Made by a program: the position numbers and the translations under genes
In this document: positions 10,729 to 19,475 of the stretch, in pieces
Layout of the letters: the number at the start of each line of letters is the position of its first letter
How positions within the stretch are numbered: position 1 is the first letter of the stretch
NCBI RefSeq assembly: GCF_900456775.1
Contig: NZ_UAUL01000012.1
Span: 1 to 64,000 of the forward strand
Reading direction: 5' to 3'
Length of the DNA stretch: 64,000 nucleotides
Source of the DNA: Sarcina ventriculi
GTDB taxonomy: Bacteria; Bacillota; Clostridia; Clostridiales; Clostridiaceae
Notes under the pieces: generated by a model
Seen by the model: the letters and a program-made list of their open reading frames with translations, nothing else
Database searches by the model: none
Told to the model about the DNA's origin: nothing

Positions 10729-10911
10729 CTATTGCTCATTATCATCTTCCCAAATTAAAACAGATTCAGTTTCTCTACAATATTTTACACATATACATTG
10801 TCCTAAATTTCTTGGACATATCCTACATAAACAATTTTTTTCTGTACTATCACACTTATTCTTTTTAAAATCTATGCAATATTTACAGTTTAATGCCGTT
10901 CCTACGCTCAT
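10729..10911 (-). CDS. Small Cys-rich protein of unknown function (60 aa)
   Basis: The start at 10911 follows GAGGAGAAG; an upstream ATG at 10929 lies before this site and is unlikely. The protein is dense in cysteine: CKYC near residue 10, then C, CLCRIC, CICVKYC, ten cysteines in 60 residues. The acidic C-terminus (ESVLIWEDDNEQ) has none. Such a pattern fits a small metal-binding protein, but I know no named family. It lies 72 nt upstream of the second Cys-rich gene on the same strand and probably shares its transcript. Confidence 0.6.
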   Translation of the reverse strand: MSVGTALNCKYCIDFKKNKCDSTEKNCLCRICPRNLGQCICVKYCRETESVLIWEDDNEQ

Positions 10912-11064
10912 TAAAACTTCTCCTCTCATGTTTAAAATTTTATACTTTTAACAATATAAATATTAAATTTATTCTACTACATAGAAAACATTAGTCAATG
11001 TGATAAATTCATACGTTATATTTTTTAATAAATATGGTTTGTCTAAATTTTTAATCATTGAGAT

Positions 11065-12417
11065 TTAATTTTTGATTACATTATCACTATTCAAAAACTC
11101 TATTAAATTTTTATCATCTTTATCTATCTCATTGTTGATTTCTTTAACTTTAATACCATTTAAATCATTCTTATACTCTTTTACACTATCATCTTCATTC
11201 AGTGGGTATTCTTCCATCTCATTAAATGAAAAATTTTTTATCATTTCACAATCTAATAATTCATTCTCTAAATTTAATGATTTAAATATTTGAGTCTTTT
11301 GTAGACTCTCTTTATAAATATTTTCATTTAATTTATTATGAACATTTTTTAAAATATCATCTTTCTTTAAATTTTTATTATCTTTAACTAATTTTTTATT
11401 TTTTAAATTTTGTTTATTTAAATATAATGTATTTAATTTCATGTATATTATTCCAGCAAAAACAACTTGAATTAAATTAATAATAAGCATTCCTACATCA
11501 TAAGTTAAAACATTGAAACTTATTAACAATGTAAATCCTATTAAAAATACTATATAACTCATAGCTATTGCGCCACATATAAAAAACATTTTTTTCAATA
11601 TAGAATTTATATAAAACTTCTTAATATTATCTTTATTCAACATATCGCAAAAATTTTTAAAAACGTATTTTAATAACAAAGTTACTACACACATTGAAAA
11701 AATTATTCCAATATTAGCTGATAAACTTCTATTGTATACATCGTAAAAAGCATAAAAAGGCATTATTACAGGATTGTATACAGCATAAATCATATTTAAA
11801 ATATTTTGAATCCATAAAATTTTTTCACTTATAAATAAACTTCCTGCTCCAAGTACTACACTTACAGTACCCAAAATCACACAATAAACAAAAGTCCCAT
11901 TTACAAAATCCTTAATTGATACATAATTTATAACAACTAGTAAATATAAGATGCAAGTAACTAAAATCACATAAAATGAAAACAATAAAACATTATTAAA
12001 TCCTATATTAAACATTGAAACTAAAGTTTTTCTAAAGATAAAATATAAAATAAATTTTATAAATAAATTTATTAAAATAGATATACTAATTATTGTACTT
12101 AAAAATTTTAATTCCTTATCTAAAACGCTATTGCTTTTCATTCTAGCTTTTACATAGTTTTTTAATACTTGTTGTTTATCTTTCAAAACAGTATGCACTA
12201 AAATACACAGTGTAATATATAGGATTGATATATCAAAAATTGACATTGAAAAACCTCTTTTTAATATATCAATTTTACTAAGATTTAAAGTATCACCACA
12301 TAACATGACAATTAAATTTAAATTTCCTATAAGTATAAAAATTATAATCGTTAATATACCTGAATATAATATTGTTTTGTTATTCAAATTTTTCTTTCCG
12401 TCAATTATGTTATCCAT
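11065..12417 (-). CDS. Polytopic membrane protein with charged cytoplasmic tail, unknown function
   Basis: 450 aa. The first about 330 residues contain some eight hydrophobic segments (for example residues 17-38, 55-72, 100-125, 135-165). The last about 115 residues are highly charged and rich in Asn, Lys, Glu and Asp (KNKKLVKDNKNLKKDD), ending EFLNSDNVIKN, and look soluble or disordered. No catalytic or transport motif is recognisable. It stands alone between the small Cys-rich genes and the bofA terminator. The start is an ATG with only a weak upstream AGGAG. It is clearly a real gene by length and codon use. Confidence 0.7.
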   Translation of the reverse strand: MDNIIDGKKNLNNKTILYSGILTIIIFILIGNLNLIVMLCGDTLNLSKIDILKRGFSMSIFDISILYITLCILVHTVLKDKQQVLKNYVKARMKSNSVLDKELKFLSTIISISILINLFIKFILYFIFRKTLVSMFNIGFNNVLLFSFYVILVTCILYLLVVINYVSIKDFVNGTFVYCVILGTVSVVLGAGSLFISEKILWIQNILNMIYAVYNPVIMPFYAFYDVYNRSLSANIGIIFSMCVVTLLLKYVFKNFCDMLNKDNIKKFYINSILKKMFFICGAIAMSYIVFLIGFTLLISFNVLTYDVGMLIINLIQVVFAGIIYMKLNTLYLNKQNLKNKKLVKDNKNLKKDDILKNVHNKLNENIYKESLQKTQIFKSLNLENELLDCEMIKNFSFNEMEEYPLNEDDSVKEYKNDLNGIKVKEINNEIDKDDKNLIEFLNSDNVIKN

Positions 12418-12570
12418 AAAAATCTCCTAAATTAAATAAAATTAAGTATATTTATTTATAGTATTTTTTAAATATATTTATGATTAAATTCTATCAATTT
12501 AGTAACACTTTTACAATACAACCATATATTATTATTAGATATATTTACTCCTCCCAATATAATATAAAAA

Positions 12571-12597
12571 ACAGGTAGCAAAATATTTGCTACCTGT
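12571..12597 (-). terminator. Rho-independent terminator after bofA
   Basis: An 11-12 bp GC-containing stem ACAGGTAGCAAA / TTGCTACCTGT is followed on the minus strand by TTTTTATATT. It lies 9 nt past the bofA stop and closes the dnaX-ybaB-recR-bofA unit. Confidence 0.88.
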
Positions 12598-12605
12598 TCT
12601 TTGTA

Positions 12606-12884
12606 TTATCTTATAAAATTTTGGAATACAACAAGAAATATTATACCCGGAATACCAAAAATTCCTACAATAATAGCTGTAAGTAAATTTATATTAACAC
12701 TTATACCTACGTATGCTCCAAAGAAATTTACAATCATTAAAAGTATTACACCTAAAACACTATTTATCATTAACCCTACTATTTTTTTTATAGAACTAAA
12801 TATTAATTTTAGAACTATTATTCCCAATATCAATCCTATAAGTATCATTATAATATTTTGAAGTGTTAATGAATGTATATTCAT
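12606..12884 (-). CDS. bofA: Pro-sigma-K processing inhibitor BofA family protein
   Basis: Small mother-cell membrane protein that, in Bacillus, holds the SpoIVFB protease inactive until the forespore signal arrives. The 92-aa sequence has two or three hydrophobic helices and the family's C-terminal block (INLLTAIIVGIFGIPGII). The position after recR is the conserved Firmicute arrangement. The ATG at 12884 has no Shine-Dalgarno within 20 nt; a GGGGGTG lies about 55 nt upstream, and an in-frame TAG rules out a longer form. An internal ATG at residue 13 is an alternative but also lacks a site. Identification is by motif and neighbourhood. Confidence 0.85.
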   Translation of the reverse strand: MNIHSLTLQNIIMILIGLILGIIVLKLIFSSIKKIVGLMINSVLGVILLMIVNFFGAYVGISVNINLLTAIIVGIFGIPGIIFLVVFQNFIR

Positions 12885-12999
12885 ATTAAATACTGAAGCT
12901 ATCTATTTATGATAAAATAGCAACAGCGCACCCCCTTTTTACTATTTTTTTTAGATAACATTATATCATTATATAAATATATTCTAAATTAATTTTTTG

Positions 13000-13596
13000 T
13001 TAAATCTCTTTCCTTCCTTCTAATGCTTTAGATAAAGTCACCTCATCTGCATACTCTAAATCTCCACCAACTGGTATTCCCGCAGCAATTCTAGTTACCT
13101 TAACATCTAATGGCTTTAATATTTTCGATATATACATAGCAGTAGCTTCTCCTTCTATATTAGGATTAGTAGCAACTATAACTTCCTTTATATTTCCATT
13201 CATCCTAGACACCAATTCTCTCAACCTAATATCTTGAGGCCCTCTTCCTTGCATAGGCGATATATTTCCATGAAGTACATGATATACACCATTATAATCC
13301 TTAACTTTTTCCATTGTCATTATATCTTTAGGTTGTTCTACTACACATATTTGAGTTTTATCTCTACTTGGGTTACCACATATCGCACAAGGATCTGAAT
13401 CTGTAAAATTTCCGCATACTGAACAATATTTTATAGTTCCTCTTGCCTTAACTAATGCATTTGAAAATTCCTCAACCTCATCTTTTGGCAAATTTAATAC
13501 ATGAAGCGTTAATCTTTGAGCAGTTTTCTTACCTATTCCTGGTAGTTTAGCAAACTCTTCTATAAGTTTTTCTATAGCAACTGGATAAAAATCCAT
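13000..13596 (-). CDS. recR: Recombination mediator protein RecR
   Basis: DNA-binding ring protein of RecFOR gap repair that helps load RecA. The 198-aa protein has the N-terminal helix-hairpin-helix ([16 protein letters not shown], about residues 17-32), a four-Cys zinc site (Cys58, Cys61, Cys70, Cys73), a Toprim domain beginning ICVVEQPKD, and the C-terminal [16 protein letters not shown] block. It lies between ybaB and bofA, the normal order. AGGAGGG lies close upstream of the ATG. Confidence 0.97.
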   Translation of the reverse strand: MDFYPVAIEKLIEEFAKLPGIGKKTAQRLTLHVLNLPKDEVEEFSNALVKARGTIKYCSVCGNFTDSDPCAICGNPSRDKTQICVVEQPKDIMTMEKVKDYNGVYHVLHGNISPMQGRGPQDIRLRELVSRMNGNIKEVIVATNPNIEGEATAMYISKILKPLDVKVTRIAAGIPVGGDLEYADEVTLSKALEGRKEI

Positions 13597-13620
13597 AATA
13601 ACCCTCCTAAGTAATTGATA

Positions 13621-13650
13621 AAACTCCGTTGACTATTCAACAGAGTTTTA
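13621..13650 (-). other. Intercistronic hairpin between ybaB and recR
   Basis: A stem AAACTC-GTTG / CAAC-GAGTTT with one C/A mismatch lies 24 nt after the ybaB stop, and its 3' arm runs into TTTTATC on the minus strand. It could be a partial terminator or a processing or stability element that tunes recR relative to ybaB. Only the inverted repeat is seen; its effect is inferred. Confidence 0.55.
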
Positions 13651-13673
13651 TCACACTAAATTATTTTTTTATC

Positions 13674-14009
13674 TTAGAATAATCCTGGCATATTCATTCC
13701 ACCAGTTAATTTACCCATTTTTTCTGATGTTTCTTGTTCTGCTTTACTTAACGCCATTCTTACAGCAGTTATTACTAAATCTTCTAACATTTCAACATCA
13801 TCTGGATCAACTATTTCTGGTTTTATTTTTAAGCTTAAAAGTTCTTTTTTACCATTAACTTGTGCTACAACAAGATCTCCATTTGCATTTCCTTCAAATA
13901 CTGTATTTGAAATTTCTTCTTGCATTTCTGCCATTTGCTTTTGAAGCATTTGTGCTTGTTTCATTAAGTTATTCATGTTTCCCATTCCTGGGAATCCACC
14001 TCTTGCCAT
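13674..14009 (-). CDS. Nucleoid-associated protein, YbaB/EbfC family
   Basis: A 111-aa small DNA-binding protein with the family layout: a Met/Gly-rich N-terminus ([12 protein letters not shown]), a long helix rich in Gln, Met and Glu (residues about 15-35), a beta-sheet core ([19 protein letters not shown]) and a C-terminal helix ([20 protein letters not shown]) ending in a Met/Gly tail. Family members dimerise and bind DNA with little sequence specificity. Its place between dnaX and recR is conserved in many bacteria. AGGAGG lies 7 nt before the ATG. Confidence 0.94.
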   Translation of the reverse strand: MARGGFPGMGNMNNLMKQAQMLQKQMAEMQEEISNTVFEGNANGDLVVAQVNGKKELLSLKIKPEIVDPDDVEMLEDLVITAVRMALSKAEQETSEKMGKLTGGMNMPGLF

Positions 14010-14132
14010 AAATATATCCTCCTTTTAATTAAGTCTCTAATTATTATATAGTATTTTATTCTTCTTTTCTATAATAATAACCTTTTATTATAATATGAGC
14101 ATTGGTATTTTTTTAGTAACTATCCTATAAAG

Positions 14133-15782
14133 CTATTCATCTAATATCTCTAAACCACTACCTAATTTACTTATAAGCTCTTGCTCCAAAGTTATAGATT
14201 CCTCATCAGCATCTTGCTTATCTACAACACATCTAAATTTAACTGTTTCCTTAAAAACTTCTGATAAGACATCTTCTACTAACGCCCTATATTCTGGCTT
14301 TTCTAACCTATCTTTATTAAACTTAAATTGTTCTTCATATTCTATTGTAATTATTCCATTTTTACAAGCTATAGGTTTACCAGTCCTAAGAGTTGCAAAT
14401 AAAATCATTGCCCTTCTTGATTTTAAATGCTCCAAAACATCATTCCAAGCCTTCTTAACATCATCTATTTCTAAAGTTGATTCAGAATTTACGTCTAAAA
14501 GCGTAGTTGAATCTTTTTCTTCATTAACAATTTTACTTATATCATTTATATTATTATCTGGTACTACACTAACACTAGACGCTTCTATACTTGAGCTATT
14601 TTTATCATGTACAGCTTTAATCTTTATATTACCGCTTTTTAATATTTCTTCTAATTTATTTATTCTATTTAATAAAACTTCCTTTGAAGTATCGTATTCT
14701 ATTTTGCACATTTTAATTATAGCAAGCTCTAAATCAATTCTAGATTGCTTGCTTAAAGCTAAACTATCTTCACCTTCTTGCAAAATTTTAATACATCTCA
14801 TTATTTCTTCTACTCTAATTCTTAAACTTTGCTCTTTAAGTCTTTCTATATTTTCTTCAGATGTATCTAAAACATCTTCTGGATTATGAGTTATTTTTAT
14901 CATTAAAAGATTTCTAAAATGATTCATCAAATCCTTAATAAATATGCCCATATCCTTACCGGACATTACAAGTTCTTCAATTATAAGCATGGATTTTTCT
15001 ATATTTCTTTCAATAATAGCATCTATTAGTCTAAATAGATTATCATTTGTTACAAGACCTAGTATCTTAAGTAAACTATTATAATCAACCTTTTCATTCC
15101 CCATAGATATTGCTTGTTCTAATATACTAAGGGAATCCCTCATCGCACCATCTGACACCCTAGCTATTAAATTTAAACTTCTATCATCTGCAAATATACC
15201 TTTTTCTACGGTAATTTTTCTAAGTCTAGATACTATTTGTTCTTTATTTATTCTTTTAAAGTCAAACCTTTGACATCTTGAAAGTATAGTTATGGGTAAT
15301 CTTTGTGGATCTGTAGTTGCTAAAATAAAAACAACGTTTTTAGGTGGTTCTTCTAAAGTTTTTAAAAAAGCATTAACAGCACCCATAGATAGCATATGAA
15401 CCTCATCCATTATGTAAACTTTAAAATTAGCTTCTTGGGGTGGATACTTTACATCCTCTATAATTTCTCTTATCTTATCAACACCATTATTAGATGCCGC
15501 ATCAAGTTCTACTACATCAATAGCTAATCCATCATTTATCTTTAAACACATTTCACATTCATTACAAGGTTCCCCATTTTTAGGTTTTAAACAGTTTAAT
15601 GCCTTTGCAAATACCTTTGCTGTAGATGTTTTTCCTGTACCTCGAGTTCCACAAAAAAGATATGCATGAGATGTTCTTTTATTTATTATTTCATTTTTTA
15701 AAGTAATAGTTATATGTTCCTGACCAATAATATCTTCAAAATTTTTAGGTCTCCATTCTCTATATAAAGCTTTATATGACAA
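14133..15782 (-). CDS. dnaX: DNA polymerase III subunit gamma/tau
   Basis: Clamp-loader AAA+ ATPase subunit of the replicative polymerase. The protein (549 aa) begins SYKALYREWRPKNFEDIIGQ, has Walker A GTRGTGKT (about residues 43-50), a four-Cys zinc module (Cys in CLKPKNGEPCNECEMC), Walker B YIMDEVHML, a sensor 1 region (ILATTDPQRLP) and the SRCQRFDF motif. I place the start at the TTG at 15782 because GAGAGGTG lies 7 nt before it; a GTG nine bases upstream overlaps that site. No slippery frameshift site for a separate gamma form was evident to me. Divergent from folA. Confidence 0.96.
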   Translation of the reverse strand: MSYKALYREWRPKNFEDIIGQEHITITLKNEIINKRTSHAYLFCGTRGTGKTSTAKVFAKALNCLKPKNGEPCNECEMCLKINDGLAIDVVELDAASNNGVDKIREIIEDVKYPPQEANFKVYIMDEVHMLSMGAVNAFLKTLEEPPKNVVFILATTDPQRLPITILSRCQRFDFKRINKEQIVSRLRKITVEKGIFADDRSLNLIARVSDGAMRDSLSILEQAISMGNEKVDYNSLLKILGLVTNDNLFRLIDAIIERNIEKSMLIIEELVMSGKDMGIFIKDLMNHFRNLLMIKITHNPEDVLDTSEENIERLKEQSLRIRVEEIMRCIKILQEGEDSLALSKQSRIDLELAIIKMCKIEYDTSKEVLLNRINKLEEILKSGNIKIKAVHDKNSSSIEASSVSVVPDNNINDISKIVNEEKDSTTLLDVNSESTLEIDDVKKAWNDVLEHLKSRRAMILFATLRTGKPIACKNGIITIEYEEQFKFNKDRLEKPEYRALVEDVLSEVFKETVKFRCVVDKQDADEESITLEQELISKLGSGLEILDE

Positions 15783-15893
15783 AAAATTCACCTCTCTAAG
15801 CTTAATTAATTTCTTAAACTCTTAATCTAAATTCTAAAATTAATTATATATGATAAAATTAAATAAACAAAATTAAATTTAAGGAGATATACT

Positions 15894-16379
15894 ATGTTTT
15901 CTATAATAGTTGCCCATAGCAAAAATTATGTTATTGGAAATAACAACTCTTTAATTTGGAATCTTCCAACAGACTTACAAAGATTTAAATCACTTACTAC
16001 TGGCAAAACAATTATTATGGGAAGAAAAACCTTTGAATCCCTAAAAAATCCTCTACCAAATAGGTTTCATATAGTTTTAACAAAAAATCCTAATAAATTT
16101 AAGAATCAAGAAAATGTTATATTTACTAATAATTTAGATGAAATTATTAGTAAATATAAAGATTGTAAAAATGAAATTTTCATAATAGGTGGAGAAGAAA
16201 TTTATAGAATATTTTTAAATTACACATCTAAAATATATTTAACAAAAATACTTAAAGATTTCAAAGGTGATGCGCACTTTCTTAAAGTAGATTATTCATT
16301 ATTTAAAAAAGACTTTGAAAGTGAAGTCTTTTTAGAAAATAATATCCATTTTATTTTTAAAGATTTCTCTTTAAAATAA
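15894..16379 (+). CDS. folA: Dihydrofolate reductase
   Basis: NADPH-dependent reduction of dihydrofolate, needed for thymidylate and one-carbon metabolism. The 161-aa protein has the N-terminal block FSIIVAHSKNYVIGNNNSLIW, PTDLQRFKSLTTGKTIIMGRKTFESL with the cofactor-binding region, and IIGGEEIYRIFL. The residue at the usual catalytic acid position appears to be in LPTDLQRF (Asp). It is a single gene with AAGGAG 7 nt upstream, divergent from dnaX. No thyA is adjacent. Confidence 0.94.
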   Translation: MFSIIVAHSKNYVIGNNNSLIWNLPTDLQRFKSLTTGKTIIMGRKTFESLKNPLPNRFHIVLTKNPNKFKNQENVIFTNNLDEIISKYKDCKNEIFIIGGEEIYRIFLNYTSKIYLTKILKDFKGDAHFLKVDYSLFKKDFESEVFLENNIHFIFKDFSLK

Positions 16380-16383
16380 CTTT

Positions 16384-16419
16384 AAAGATGAGTAAAGAAA
16401 TTAATCCTTACTCATCTTT
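16384..16419 (+). terminator. Terminator shared by folA and the convergent glycosyltransferase gene
   Basis: A perfect 12-bp stem AAAGATGAGTAA / TTACTCATCTTT starts 5 nt after the folA stop and is followed on the plus strand by GTCTTTTTCTTT. The second arm lies inside the last codons of the convergent gene (stop at 16401-16403), so that gene's coding end doubles as terminator sequence. Confidence 0.82.
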
Positions 16420-17924
16420 GTCTTTTTCTTTAAGAATATCAAATTAAATATTTTACTTACAATCCAATAGATAGCTATAACTATCAAAATATCGAATATA
16501 AAATTAAATAAATATAATTGTTTTGATGTATCACATCTTCCATTTCCAACAAAAGGCATTGGGAATTGCAAAATAGCTATAAGCATTAAACACCATAAAA
16601 ATTGTATTTTATTTTTTATATAGTAACTTTTTTTATTTTTAATATATTCAAAAATAGATATTATAAAAATTAAAGCAAATGAACCAACTATAAACAATAA
16701 ATTTTTAGGTAAATAAGTTTTCAAATCTGACCAATAAGTAAATCTATTAAATTTTCCTATAGGTTCCTTGTTATAAGAATAACTGTATTTTCCTAAATTA
16801 TTTGATGTATTCAAAGCCATTGTCGCTGTATATTCCATACCCTTCATTAAACTTGAAAAATGTGTTAAATAATATATCGCAAGCTTTGAATTGCTCATTT
16901 TACTATAAAAAACTTCATCCATATACTCTGTGTGAGGTATAAATCCATCTTTATAGTCATCTATAGCTTGATATGAATTCGTTCCAGAATTCACTTCCAT
17001 TTTCGGATTTAAACCTAAATCTATTAATGCTTGCTCTTTTTGCTCTTTACTACTAGCATTCTCTAAAACCCCTGTAAACACGGAATTATAATGAGTATCA
17101 TCACCTATGTCTACGTGTCTAAGATTTATTCCTATAGGATAAGCCACTATAAGAATGAATGCTATTATTAAAACTATAAATTTTTTCTTACCAACTATCT
17201 TCCTATTATTCCATATGATTTTCCCTAAAATAAACATTATAATAGGAAGTGCAGATAATACCTGCATTTTAGAACCTATAAATAACCATGCACTTATATA
17301 TACAAAAATTATGTTTATAAAAACATGTTTATCATTTTTCATAATATGCTTTTTATATATGTAATGTAAATATGATGCTATTAATAACATTAAAGTTGTT
17401 ATCATCATAGGTTCACCATAAAGTGAATTAAAAAACACTAAATAATTACCATCTAAAAATACAAATAATCCCAATATAGCAAGGACTGTAAATTTAAATT
17501 TACTCTTTATATTAAAGTTTTTTAATATTATCACCATAGAAACGATATATATAACAGCATATAAAATAGCTAGGTAGTTAGATTTAAATATATCACTTCC
17601 AAATAACTGACAAATTAAATTAATAAATGTTATAAAATACCCCATACTAGTAGATATGATTGTAAGTCCTATATTATATAATGTATACGGCATTATTAAA
17701 TAATCTGATGTTGTATACTTATAGTATCCTATATGATTTAATATGTAATTATCATAATGTGTTCTAGTTAGTCTACAAACGTCCATGACTCTTTGAAAAT
17801 CACCTTGGTCAGCTACCCCTGGATAGGGATACGTAAACAGCACATAATAAGTTATGCCAATTGCAACTAAACAAAATAATACTAGTATAACCCTCTTATA
17901 TTTCTTATTCTCATCCATATTCAT
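16401..17924 (-). CDS. Multi-spanning membrane glycosyltransferase-like protein
   Basis: 507 aa with about eleven hydrophobic helices and a large extracytoplasmic loop between about residues 265 and 365. The first loop carries an acidic motif (GVADQGDFQRVMD, about residues 34-46) of the kind that holds the catalytic Asp in GT-C lipid-linked sugar transferases. It resembles clostridial proteins annotated as WsfD-type hexose transferases, which I cannot confirm here. It lies 22 nt after a GtrB/DPM-like transferase gene. The likely pathway is that the partner charges undecaprenyl phosphate with a sugar and this protein transfers it to a surface polymer outside the membrane. Two close ATG codons (17924, 17918) are both possible starts. 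Confidence 0.72.
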   Translation of the reverse strand: MNMDENKKYKRVILVLFCLVAIGITYYVLFTYPYPGVADQGDFQRVMDVCRLTRTHYDNYILNHIGYYKYTTSDYLIMPYTLYNIGLTIISTSMGYFITFINLICQLFGSDIFKSNYLAILYAVIYIVSMVIILKNFNIKSKFKFTVLAILGLFVFLDGNYLVFFNSLYGEPMMITTLMLLIASYLHYIYKKHIMKNDKHVFINIIFVYISAWLFIGSKMQVLSALPIIMFILGKIIWNNRKIVGKKKFIVLIIAFILIVAYPIGINLRHVDIGDDTHYNSVFTGVLENASSKEQKEQALIDLGLNPKMEVNSGTNSYQAIDDYKDGFIPHTEYMDEVFYSKMSNSKLAIYYLTHFSSLMKGMEYTATMALNTSNNLGKYSYSYNKEPIGKFNRFTYWSDLKTYLPKNLLFIVGSFALIFIISIFEYIKNKKSYYIKNKIQFLWCLMLIAILQFPMPFVGNGRCDTSKQLYLFNFIFDILIVIAIYWIVSKIFNLIFLKKKTKMSKD

Positions 17925-17946
17925 AACCTTTCCCCAAAATTATATA

Positions 17947-18888
17947 CTACTTATTATCAAAATTTATTTTTTCTTTAACTAAATATAAAGGCCTATTTTT
18001 ACTTTCATCGTAAATTCTTGCTATATACTCGCCAATAACACCTAAAGATAATAGTTGAACCCCACTAAAGAAAAGTATGACACACATAGTTGATGCCCAT
18101 CCCATACTAGTATCGCTCATAATCTTTGTTATTATTGTATAAATTATAAGTAGTATTGATATACCTATTGTACCAATACCAAATATAGCAGTAAGCTTAA
18201 GCGGTTTAGTTGAAAAACTTACAATTCCATCAGTTGCAAATTTTATCATCTTCCTCAATGGATATTTTGTTTCTCCAGCAAATCTATCATCCCTATTATA
18301 TTCTAAAGGCACTTGATCAAATCCAATCCAACTTACCATTCCTCTTATAAATCTATTTTGTTCTGGCATTTCCTTAAACGCTTCAACAACGATTCTATCC
18401 ATTAACCTAAAATCTCCGGTATCTTTAGGTATCTCTATACTAGCCATATACGATAACACCCTATAAAAATATTTCGCTGTAAGAAGCTTAAATTTACTTT
18501 CACCACTCCTTATTTTTCTTTTTCCATAAATAACTTGATGACCTTCTTCCCATTTACTTATCATATCCGGTATGATTTCTGGTGGATCTTGCAAATCAGC
18601 ATCTATTATTACTATCGCATCACCGTTACAATTAAAAAGTCCTGCTGTTACAGCTGCTTGATGACCAAAATTTCTCGAAAAATCTATTATCTTAACACAT
18701 TTATCCCCTTTGGCTATACTTTTTAAAATCGCTAATGTTCTATCCTTACTTCCATCATTAACAAAAATTATTTCATGATCCATAGACTCTATACCATTAA
18801 CAACATTTTTTATTCTATGATAACATTCATAAGCTACTAGTTCCTCATAATACATGGGAACTATTATACTTAAAAGCTTTTTTTCCAC
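17947..18888 (-). CDS. Polyprenyl-phosphate glycosyltransferase, GtrB/DPM1 type
   Basis: GT2 enzyme that transfers a hexose from a nucleotide sugar to undecaprenyl phosphate on the inner membrane face. The 313-aa protein starts with LLSIIVPMYYEE, has the nucleotide-binding FVNDGSKDRT (about residues 42-51), the DxD-type motif IDADLQDPPE (about 95-104), the SRNFGHQAAVTAGL block typical of this subfamily, and two C-terminal membrane helices (about residues 232-255 and 267-290). It is the first gene of a two-gene unit with the GT-C-like protein. The sugar cannot be read from the sequence. Confidence 0.9.
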   Translation of the reverse strand: MEKKLLSIIVPMYYEELVAYECYHRIKNVVNGIESMDHEIIFVNDGSKDRTLAILKSIAKGDKCVKIIDFSRNFGHQAAVTAGLFNCNGDAIVIIDADLQDPPEIIPDMISKWEEGHQVIYGKRKIRSGESKFKLLTAKYFYRVLSYMASIEIPKDTGDFRLMDRIVVEAFKEMPEQNRFIRGMVSWIGFDQVPLEYNRDDRFAGETKYPLRKMIKFATDGIVSFSTKPLKLTAIFGIGTIGISILLIIYTIITKIMSDTSMGWASTMCVILFFSGVQLLSLGVIGEYIARIYDESKNRPLYLVKEKINFDNK

Positions 18889-18988
18889 TTATATCACCTC
18901 ATAAATGCGATTTAAAACTACAAAATTATATGATCTTAATATAGCTAAAATATTATATTTAATTGCAATTATATAAAATAATTATAAA

Positions 18989-19032
18989 ACAAAAACCAGG
19001 TAGTTAGCACCAACTCGATGTTAAATTACCTG
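18989..19032 (-). terminator. Terminator after the SRP RNA
   Basis: The inverted repeat AAACCAGGTA / TACCTGGTTT, with further pairing in the loop, is followed on the minus strand by TTTTTGTTTT. It lies about 75 nt beyond the SRP RNA 3' end and ends the tRNA-Ser/SRP RNA transcript. Confidence 0.78.
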
Positions 19033-19102
19033 GTTTCTTTATGCATAACTCCCAATGAACTATTTATTAATATCATTGTTTGTTCAATAAATCAATATTT
19101 GA

Positions 19103-19368
19103 GTTGTGCACCCTACTCTGGCAATAATCTATGGCCGTTACCTATGTAGTTAACTCAAATTAGACTTATCCACGGCACATGAAAGTGACTGCTTATCGCT
19201 GCTTCCTTCCGGACCTGACGAGGTTCACAGGGTTCCATCGCGTGGGGCCTAACTCTCAACATCACTTGCATAGGTCGACACCACAAATTAAGACCTCGGT
19301 AGGGAATTCAATCCTGCTGTAGCGGATTGCAGGTTACAGGGCACCGCTAACTCCCCATCTAGCACAAC
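19103..19368 (-). ncRNA. ffs: Signal recognition particle RNA, large (Bacillus/Clostridium) type
   Basis: RNA core of the signal recognition particle that binds Ffh and targets membrane proteins. The conserved SRP54-binding hairpin is visible on the minus strand at about 19195-19225 (GTCAGGTCCGGAAGGAAGCAGC, quoted here only in part as GGTCCGGAAGGAAGCAGC). The two ends pair (GTTGTGC at the 5' end, GCACAAC at the 3' end), giving about 266 nt, close to the 271-nt Bacillus RNA with its Alu domain. It lies 2 nt downstream of tRNA-Ser, so both probably arise from one precursor. Confidence 0.93.
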
Positions 19369-19370
19369 CT

Positions 19371-19460
19371 TGGCGGAGAGAGCGGGATTCGAACCCGCGG
19401 TAGAGTTGCCCCTACACACGCTTTCCAGGCGTGCTCCTTCGACCACTCAGACATCTCTCC
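19371..19460 (-). tRNA. tRNA-Ser (GGA)
   Basis: A 90-nt class II tRNA with a long variable arm, acceptor GGAGAGA pairing with TCTCTCC, anticodon loop CTGGAAA giving anticodon GGA, a TTCGAAT-type T loop, and an encoded CCA end (complement at 19371-19373). It sits directly upstream of the SRP RNA. Confidence 0.95.
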
Positions 19461-19469
19461 ATACTTCGT

Positions 19470-19475
19470 ATTATA
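19470..19475 (-). promoter_or_regulatory. Probable -10 box of the tRNA-Ser / SRP RNA promoter
   Basis: A perfect TATAAT on the minus strand lies 9 nt before the tRNA-Ser 5' end. The matching -35 is weak (TTTAATTT region, about 17-18 nt further upstream), so the promoter call is moderate. Confidence 0.45.

Noticed and set aside
12601-12861. Plus-strand frame opposite bofA
   Set aside because: The minus-strand frame has clear BofA motifs and the operon context; the opposite frame is low-complexity Ile/Pro-rich shadow sequence.
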